From Elymus sibiricus (lineage: Eukaryota; Streptophyta; Magnoliopsida; Poales; Poaceae): a DNA stretch of 64,000 nucleotides. The stretch lies in assembly GCA_039707655.1 (NCBI GenBank), contig CM077671.1, positions 244,232,595 to 244,296,594 of the forward strand, written 5' to 3'. Positions within the stretch are counted from its first letter, which is position 1; the number at the start of each line of letters is the position of its first letter. The notes under the pieces are model-generated. The model was not told the origin of the DNA. It saw only the letters and a list, made by a program, of their open reading frames with translations, and did not search any database. This document shows, piece after piece, positions 56,728 to 64,000 of this stretch. The position numbers and the translations under genes were made by a program.

Positions 56728-56808
56728 GTCAAAAATGATATAAAGATTGATAATATAATAGTATGAAGCAATATAAAATTATAAATACATTGGAGACGTA
56801 TCAAATTC

Positions 56809-57125
56809 ACGCAATCTTGTCGCACCATCTTGCTTCCGGATTAGGGTGATCATGGCCGTGTTTAGGTCTAAAAAATTTCCACTAGCAAGTCTATAGAAAT
56901 GATCGAACACTACCATCACGTCACCCTTAATCGTGCCCCAGGAGGCCCTGAAAACCGCCCCCAAAAAACCATCTGGGCTTGATGCTCTCTCAGCTGGGAG
57001 GCCATGATTGCTTCCCAAACCCGTGATTCAGAGAATGGATTATGGAGCCCCTCGTTTTGAATTGTTGGCATATCAATTTCTTCCCAATTGATGAAGCACC
57101 GTCTTGTTTCCTTTGTGCCTAGCAA
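56809..57125 (-). pseudogene. LINE reverse transcriptase, N-terminal part
   Basis: Frames 56,916-57,125 and 56,779-57,018 contain RVWEAIMASQLREHQAQMVF and the LINE RT block LNTAMITLIRKQDGATRLRE, then enter LTR S3 at 56,803. The reading resumes at 45,667. Frameshift near 56,950. Confidence 0.88.
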
Positions 57126-57379
57126 ATTTATGAAGTGGCTGTGAGCAACGAAGGCCTTCTCTTCATGAGTAGTAGCAGTGGTCGTGTCCGTTTTCAGGGA
57201 ATGGATGAAATTATTCCTTTTTCTTGAGTTGATCTTGGCTTGAAAAATGCAGTATGTGCATCTCCTGCCTTAAGCCAGGTGATTCTGGAGGCCTGCCCAC
57301 TGAGCTCTCTCCACGAAAACAAGACCTAAAATATGTTGCTTCTACTGTTGGCGCAGATGGAACTCGCTTTGAGTTAGTA

Positions 57380-58407
57380 TTATTTTTTTCCTGAGCAACA
57401 TCCTGTCACCACCTCACAATCCAGATGAAACTGGACTTTTGCACCGTTGAAGAGGGACTTGGCCCAGATTTTCAAATCAATAGCAGTCCGTCTCATCTTT
57501 ACCTTGGGTCTGGTAATTCGACATGTGTGGTTAACTTGTTGCTGCCATGCTCGGTTTACCATTTCATGGAAGCGCGAGAAGCGAGGCCATAAAGATTCAA
57601 ATCGGAAGACTGCCATCCTATGTGGCCCTACAGTGTTAGCAAGCAGTAGAGGGTGATGATCTGAACAAGCCGTTGTAGCGACCATCATCATGAAGAGGGG
57701 AAGAGGGTGTCCCATTAATTCCAAGTTGCAGAAAACTTTGTCAATGCTAACCATCGTTGGATCTTTCCGCCCATTCATCCAGGTGAACCTTCTAATTTAG
57801 CATTTGATCTTGTAAAAGCCTGCTCTGTCAATTGCCATGCCGAATCTCCCCATAACTCTTCTTTTCAGAGTTAGATTTTTCTTGTCACGGGCTTCGTAAA
57901 TGATGTTGAAATCACAGTTGAGCAGCCATGGTTCCCCCTGCAGCGGCGCGGTGTGAGCTAGCTCAGCCAGGAAGGCGTCTTTGTGTACGTCGTCGACCGG
58001 CCAATATACCATCGCCAGCTAAAAGGAGGAGTTTTCTTGAAGCACTGAAACTTTGCTTATGATCGAAAAATAGCCAACAACCTGTGTGACAATGTTGACA
58101 GTGTTCTTATCCCAAAGGATAGCAGCCATCCCCCCTAGTGCATGTGGCTGGCAGCACTGCGCAACCCTCCAGTTTACATCCTCCTAGCTCTTTGACTATG
58201 TTGGGCATCCATGATTCCAGTTCAGTTTCTTGTAAGCATAGGATGGTGGTCCGGTGCACCTCTACAATCTCACGCACTGCAGACCTCTTTCTAGCAAGTT
58301 CAAGCCCCTCATATTCTACATCAAAATTACGCAGGTTGTGTTACTCATTTGGCATTGTTATCTTCTGCGACAGTAACAAAGATCTGTTGATTCCAAGCAA
58401 ATACTGA
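57380..58407 (-). pseudogene. LINE endonuclease (APE-type)
   Basis: Pieces in order: LELARKRSAVREIV and TILCLQETELESW (metal-binding Glu of LQETK), GEPWLLNCDFNIIYEARDKK (the GDFN block with Gly to Cys), RVMGRFGMAIDRAGF, then SIDKVFCNLE and SDHHPLLL (the SDH catalytic motif). It would nick target DNA. Several stops; dead. Confidence 0.9.
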
Positions 58408-58715
58408 TACACCAACCACATAACCGGGGCACGCTAGAGACCACTAATAGGCACCAAGGTTCTCTGTCGTCAAGCAATCCATCTAGTCCTAACACTATTA
58501 CTACTGACGACTCCATGGATCCTAACTCAAATTGGCTTAATTCCAATCCCTGCCGGAGACTAATGATATTACATAAGCAGACTAACAGGTTAAACTAGGC
58601 CACGGCATCTGCGTCGGCATCAGGGCCCGCGAGACCACCTGCAATGCGCAGGGCCTCCGGTCGAGGTGCGTGAGCTTGGCGATGATGGAGATGTCCTCCT
58701 CCATCAGTGGCTTGT
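58408..58715 (-). pseudogene. LINE ORF1-ORF2 junction and ORF1 C-terminus
   Basis: Minus frame KPLMEEDISIIAKLTHLDRR then PCALQVVSRALMPTQMPWP, ending TAG/stop near 58,590, matches the C-terminal tail of plant LINE ORF1 (L-x-x-L-x-RRPxPLQ). It is cut at 58,715 by a Copia LTR. The spacer 58,408-58,585 has no conserved content. Confidence 0.6.
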
Positions 58716-60105
58716 TGTAGGATCCAAAGTATGTCTAGAGGGGGGCGATTAGACTACTTGACCAATTTAAAAACTAACAATTTCCCAATTTTACAGGTTG
58801 GCAAGTTTTAGCAATTCTAACGAGTCTAGCACACCCTACACATGCAAATCTATGAGTATAGCAGTAGAAAGTAAAGACATGCAAGTGTACGTAAAGGTAG
58901 GGATAGGAAGATCAAACACAATGGGGACACAAAGATTTTTCCCGTGGTTCCGATAGGTGGTGCTATCGTACGTCCACGTTGATGGAGGCTTCAACCCACG
59001 GAGGGTAACGGTTGCGCGAGTCCACGGGGGCTCCACCCACGAAGGGTCCACTAAGAAGCAACCTTGCCTATTCCACCATGGCTTACGTCCATGAAGGGCT
59101 AGCATCACTTGGGGTAGATCTTCACGAAGTAGGTGATCTCCTTGCCCTAACAAACTTCTTGGTTCAACTCAACATGATTTGGAGGCTCCCAAGCGACACC
59201 TAACCAATCTAGGAGACACCACTCTCCAAAAGCTAATATATGGTGTATGAATGATGAACTCCTTGCTCTTGTACTTCAAAAGAGAGTCTCATCAACACTA
59301 AATCACTCTCTCACAGGATTTGGCTTGGTGGAAGAAGGTGATTGGGTGGAAAGCAACTTGGGGAGGCTAGAAATGAAGATTCATATGGTTGGAGTGGAAG
59401 ATCTCTATCTCAACACATCAGTAGGTAGTTCTATCTTAGAAAATGACTTGTGGAAGTGTTTGCTTGTTCTGAGTGTTCTCTCTCCGAATGAGAGGGGGTG
59501 GAGGGATATAAATAGGAATCTCCAAAAATCCAACCGTTATAACATTATTGCCCAACTCGGCGGAACCGAAGTAAAAACTCGGTTACACCGACTAGTGCAA
59601 AAGGCTGCAACTTTTGGCTTTTTGGTGAGACGATAGGAACAAGTCGGTGAGATCGATTCGGTTGACCTAGGGAAGATCCAAATCTCGGTGGCACTGAAAT
59701 GAAAAACTTGAGAATTCTGAAGTTAAGCATTTCGATCACAGAGAGGTGGCAACCACTTTAAGGCTGTCCGGAACCAAATCTCGGTGGTACCGAGGTGCTA
59801 GTGCCTTAGCTCAGGGTTCTATCTTGGCAAACTCGGTGGGGCCGATATGGAAAAGTTGGTGGCACCAATTTTGGTAGTTTGGGTTTTGTACATAATATTT
59901 TTGTGAGAGTTTGGTTGAGGATTTTGGTGGCAAATCTCTAAGCTCTTGAGCAACCAGATCATTATCAATACCTCATCCCCTTTTAAAAGTATTGGATTTT
60001 CCTATGGACTCAATTGTGATTTCTCACATGAAAGAAAAAGTAGAGTCTTGAAGATCTTGCCAACTTGTGTTCATTGCATGTAGGGGATCCATCTCACAAT
60101 CTTAG
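58716..60105 (-). repeat. C2-family Copia LTR C3, truncated by G3
   Basis: In plus reading starts TGTAGGATCCAAAGTATGTC like the C2 LTR and is collinear (GTGGTTCCGATAGGTGGTGC, palindromic CTCGGTGGTACCGAG), but with many differences and a preserved TATA (GGATATAAATAGG near 59,505). It breaks off at 60,105, before its expected end (GTGCTTTCA), where a new LTR starts. CTTGT (58,711-58,715) would be its left duplication. Confidence 0.85.
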
Positions 60106-63100
60106 TGTAACAGCCCGAGACCGACGCCCAAGAAGATTCCCCTTCTATTCCATTGTCGTCATATGATTCGCTTGGTTGTCGCATTCATCATCGCATCATT
60201 CGCATCATCTGCATAGCATCATCACTCGTTTTTGAAAACTTGCATCCGTTCGTAGTTGTCGGTTCTCCCCGTTCTTGTCGTGTCCGTTTCGAGTCCAACC
60301 ACACACGCACGCGCCCGCGGCATCAATAAAATATTGTTTTCAACTGTGCGTATAAAATATTCTCGGATCGGGTCGAAAGTTGGCGAGCGGTCTTGATATG
60401 GTGTATCTAGACTGCCTGCCAAATTTCATCGCATTCCGAGTTCATTTGATAACCGAACGGTCGACCGTAGCGGTACCATCATCAGTTATATTAGTGGACG
60501 TTGTTCGGTGTTTCAAATCATGTCACGGCCTCCAACCACCCAGATCTGGACGGCCCCGTCCAGCTCCGTCCCGATCCGACCCCAACCCCCGATCCAAACG
60601 GGCGCCCGTACGGCCCCGTCCCAATTTCCCGCATGGGTAATTTCTCTAAGTCCCTAATCTGTGTCCGTTTTTACTCATGATAGCATTTTGTGGGCTTGTA
60701 TCTTTGCACCTGTTCATCGGTTGGAGATGTGTTAAATATAAAAATTGGTCTTCGTTTCGTGCTCTACATGTTAGCATCATTTGCATGCATTATAGGAACC
60801 ATCTAAGTGGTCTAAACTGTGATACAAAAGTGCATCGGGTCGTTACGTGCAAAACTGTTATTTTATTCAATGTTGCGCGGATGATTGCAACTCATTGGTA
60901 GGTATTTTGCATGTGGTGTCTTCATGAGAATTGCTCTATGTGATGTCTACTTTCATGCCATGTCTCTGGTTGCTAGGTAGGAATTCATTAACATGTCAAT
61001 TTCTTGCTCTCAAGTGGCTATCACGTTAAAACTGAAATCTGTTAACGATGAGTTCCGTTTTGCGAGCATCATATTAAGCAAACCATGCATCCTATGTAAT
61101 TTTGCCAATGGTATGATTTGAAATGTGTCACGTATAGTTGCTGTTAGTGTCCTTGCCATGCTCATAAGTGATTGATATGCTACTGTTATTGCCATGTCTT
61201 CTTGCCTAATCAAACTGCAGATTTGGGAGATAGCTAAATTTCACCAAGTCTGAAACTGTTATTTTGTTGCCATGTTGCCATGTGATTTTCTATTGATATA
61301 GGAGTCTTTTGTAGTTGCCACCCAGGAGTCTTTTGTTAAGCATGTTGTTGCCAATCATGTTGTGCCAATAGTTTGCATGAATAGTTTTAGCATCATAATT
61401 AATTCTGTTGTCCAATATGTCAATCTTTTAAAAACTGCTGCACATGTCTACTCTAATTTTCACCAAGTCTGAGAATCTGTTTTCTTTATAATGCCATGTT
61501 GTGATGATGCTAGCCATGATTCTATGCATAATTAGACCTTGCCACCATGGAATGATTTGTAGTGCATCATGTCTAATACCATGCTGTTAATTTTCATGCC
61601 ATAATATGCCCTGTAGCATATAGTTTTGCTGCTGCCAATATACCTTCGTGAAAAACTGCTATGCTAAAAACTGTTATTTTCACTAAGTCATAATCTGCTA
61701 TATTTTATTGCCATGTTGTGAGCTTCCTACCATGTGATCCATGACTCTTTTGAGTATGATATGTGAAGATGAAATGAAGTGTGTGTTATATGCTACTGCC
61801 CCATGCTTAGTTTGTGCATTTTAGAAATGAAGTGTGTGTTATATGCTACTGCCCCATGCTTAGTTTGTGCATTTTAGAATCTTGTAGCTTGTTGTTTTCA
61901 TGCGTGAAATATGGCATGTTGCTGTTTTGGACAGATTTGAACTAAAAACTCGTATTGGTGTTTGAGGTTGAACCGTAGCTCCGTTTTGAATATGTTGCAT
62001 ATGTAACTTGACTAGAATTTCATGTAGTATCATAATATATTGCTGCATTCATGATATGAAATATTTGTGGTTGTCATTTTCATGTATTTTGCATTCATGT
62101 CATGTTCATCTTGTGAAGGTCATATCTTTTAGACCGTAGCTCCGTTTGAAATGTTCCATATATGTAAATCGACTAGAATGACGTGTAGAATTGCATGGTA
62201 TACTTTATTTTCCTGTTTAATAAATATAAAACATGATTAGTTCAGATCTGGACCAATTTCGAAATTAACATATGGGGTCGTTTCGGAAATGCTATATGTT
62301 GTTTCCGACCTCATTTAAGATGCCTAGATAGTGTAGTTTCATTATGCTTCACCTCTTGCCATGTTTAACAACATTTAATATTGTCATGTACCTAACAAGA
62401 GTGAACTAAGTAATTCGAATGTGGAGTTTCGTCAATATGCATCCCGTTGCATATTGAGCTTCACTTAATGTGTAGAAGTTGATTGTTGTGCTTTGCCATG
62501 TCTTGCATAATTTAACTGGACATGCATCATATTTGTTTGCGCATCATGTCATGCATATGTTGTGGTGTTTTCATGTGTTGATTGTTGTTTTCGGATTGCT
62601 TCTTCTCAATAGAGTTCCGAAACCGCTTCGGAGTGTGAGGATTCGTTCGACTACGTTGGCTCGTCTTCTTCATGGATTCGTTCTTCTTCCAAGCGGGATC
62701 TCAGGCAAGATGATCATTTCCCTGGATACCATTACTATCATTGCCATGCTAGTTGTCCCGTTCTATCGTTGTCTCGCTACCTACCACTTGTATGTCAAGC
62801 CTCCCAAATTGCCATGAAAAGCCTCTAACCCCTCCACATCCCAGCAAAACATTGTTTGGCTATGTTACCGCTTGCTCAGCCCTTCTTATAGCGTTGCTAG
62901 TTGCAGGTGCAAGTTCTTCCATGTGCAACATGGATATTTTGTTATATCACAATATTATTGCTATTTAATTTAATGCACATATATACTTGGTAAAGCGTGG
63001 AAGGCTTGGCCTTTTGCTCGGTGTTTTGTTCCACTCTTGCCGCCCTAGTTACTTGTGTATCGGTGTTATGTTCCATATTTTGCGCTCCTAACATGCTCGG

Positions 63101-64000
63101 GGTTGTTATGGGGACCCCCTTGGTTTTCGTTTTAGGATAAAACTTGTCTGGCAAGGCCCAACATTGGTACTACATTTGCCTAATAACTAACAAACCTGCA
63201 TAGGGAGTAATTAACCCGAGGATCTTTAATCAACAACCCAGGCCAGTGCTCTTCATGAGTGTTGGTCCAAACTAGAGTCGTGTGCGGGGCCAACTCGGGG
63301 CAACTCGGGAGATGTCTATCAGGCCACTGTACGCTGTGCTCATCCGCTCGTGTCCTGAGAACGAGATACGCGGCTCCTATCGGGTTCGTCGACACGTCGG
63401 GCGGTCTTGCTGGAATTGTTTTACCTTTCTCGAACGTCTTGTGCGAGGAATTCCGATACTTTGGGCTATCTCGAGGTTGAGGTTTTCCATTGGAATTTCC
63501 TAGGAAATCACGGGTTTCGTGGTCGAGGTTATTCCTGCGGCGTGTGGTTAGTTTGTGATGGATGAGTTGGAGCACCCCTGCAGGGTTAAATCTTTCGGAA
63601 AGTCGTGCCCGCGGTTACGTGGCAACTTGGAAACTTTGTTTAGCACCCGGTCATAGCAAACATGAAGTAAACTCAAATAAAATACACCAACCGTGTGCGT
63701 AACCGTGACTGTCTCTTCTCGTGATTTCTGAACCGAGAGAGAACACGGTGGGGTTATCTTTGTTCGTAAGTAGGTGTTCATGATCTCTTAGAGATCATAA
63801 CTAGTTCACGTCCGTTTATGCGACGATCATCCCCCTTTATTCTTGTACTCGTAAGTTAGCCACTCAAATACATGCTTAGTGCTTGGTGCAGCCTCACCAC
63901 TTAACCATATCTCACCCATTAAGCTTTAATAGTCTTGATACCCTTGGAAATGAGATTGTTGAGTCCCTGTGGCTCACAGATTACTACAACAACAGTTACA
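60106..64000 (+). mobile_element. Large gypsy-type LTR G3, 5' part, runs off right edge
   Basis: Begins TGTAACAGCCCGAGACCGACG directly against the truncated C3 LTR and is homogeneous, AT-rich, non-coding for 3.9 kb. The composition and TGTAAC start resemble Triticeae gypsy LTRs. The start sequence and long length fit an LTR, but its end, TSD and any internal region are outside the window. ORFs here (for example 62,479-62,817) have no domain. Confidence 0.7.
61771..61876 (+). repeat. 53 bp tandem duplication in G3
   Basis: GAAATGAAGTGTGTGTTATA through TTTGTGCATTTTA occurs at 61,771 and again at 61,824 without visible difference: a recent local duplication or slippage event. Confidence 0.93.

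Larger units (their letters stand above)
45668..56803 (-). mobile_element. Solo LTR S3 (S1/S2 family), TSD AATTC, containing element C2
   Basis: Outer parts 45,668-45,991 and 55,509-56,803 join into one S-family LTR. The minus strand begins TGATACGTCTCCAATG at 56,803 and ends CGAAGTAGCA at 45,668. AATTC is duplicated at 45,663-45,667 and 56,804-56,808, so it inserted into the LINE as a full element and recombined to a solo LTR. It was later split by C2. The LTR carries a copied piece of neighbouring LINE (56,661-56,727). Confidence 0.93.
43030..58715 (-). mobile_element. LINE (non-LTR retrotransposon), split by two insertions
   Basis: One element once insertions are removed. Read from high to low coordinates it shows the ORF1 C-terminus (58,715-58,586), endonuclease (about 58,345-57,380), RT start (57,125-56,809), [solo LTR S3], RT middle (45,667-45,251), [hAT-like element], RT with YADD (44,766-44,118), zinc knuckle (43,889-43,461), and a 3' end near 43,030. 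The frame meaning continues exactly across S3 (RLREF before, EFR-x-ISHIHSI after the AATTC duplication). The start is cut by a Copia LTR at 58,716. Stops and shifts are frequent, so it is dead. The 3' end is placed by loss of family sequence; the A-tail (TTTAACAAAAATTGAAA) is poor. Confidence 0.88.

Noticed and set aside
62479..62817. 112-codon ORF with hydrophobic stretches
   Set aside because: Inside the G3 LTR, AT-rich low-complexity, no homologous domain recognised.

Overview
This is intergenic plant DNA, almost certainly from a Triticeae grass (wheat, Aegilops or barley group). The clues are Angela/BARE/WIS-type Copia LTRs starting TGTTGGAAATATGCCC, a low-copy-number-free landscape of nested LTR retrotransposons, CACTA elements with TTTGCCGTCTGC subterminal repeats, and LTRs starting TGATACGTCTCC. 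Element family names come from memory of Triticeae repeats; element boundaries come from the sequence.

Layout. (1) 1-20,471: an Angela/BARE-type LTR (18,719-20,471, minus) was hit by a Ty3/gypsy element of Tat/Retand type (G1, minus; 5' LTR 18,207-18,718; gag, protease, RT, RNase H, integrase down to 4,798). G1 was then hit by a complete but pol-less LTR element (S1, 10,225-17,262, TSD CCCTG) inside gag and by an autonomous-type CACTA transposon (1-4,797, runs off the left edge) inside integrase. (2) 20,472-26,062: an unassigned stretch with one exon-like ORF, a 5'-truncated relative of S1 (S2, to 24,758), and an LTR-like block. (3) 26,063-39,377: a decayed Angela-type Copia element (C1, plus), with a 4.1 kb solo LTR (G2, 27,122-31,208, TSD TGTGA) in its leader and a small CACTA element (32,015-33,827, TSD TAA) just before gag. 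(4) 39,378-43,030: the only gene island. It has a MITE-like element, a perfect hairpin, and one apparent host gene, a two-exon heavy-metal-associated isoprenylated protein (HIPP), minus strand, with a TATA box and a 338 bp (TC)n tract upstream. (5) 43,030-58,715: a LINE on the minus strand (ORF1 end, endonuclease, RT, zinc knuckle). It is split by a hAT-like element (44,775-45,242, 8 bp TSD) and by a solo S-type LTR (S3, 45,668-56,803, TSD AATTC). That solo LTR itself contains a complete 9.5 kb Copia element of SIRE/Maximus type (C2, 45,992-55,503, TSD ACCGG). (6) 58,716-64,000: a truncated C2-family LTR followed by a large gypsy-type LTR (G3) that runs past the window end.

The most interesting item is C2. 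It has an open 730-codon Gag with coiled coils, no recognisable protease, integrase or RT, and a second long sense ORF of unknown function. That ORF sits behind its own TATA box and a palindromic TCGGTGnnACCGA array of the same architecture as in its LTRs. Its 5' LTR has lost the TATA box that its 3' LTR keeps. Other notable items are a 67 bp piece of LINE copied into the neighbouring solo LTR with 14 bp direct repeats around it, and a HIPP protein whose HMA domain lacks the metal-binding cysteine pair.

I found no tRNA, rRNA, CRISPR array or bacterial-type operon.
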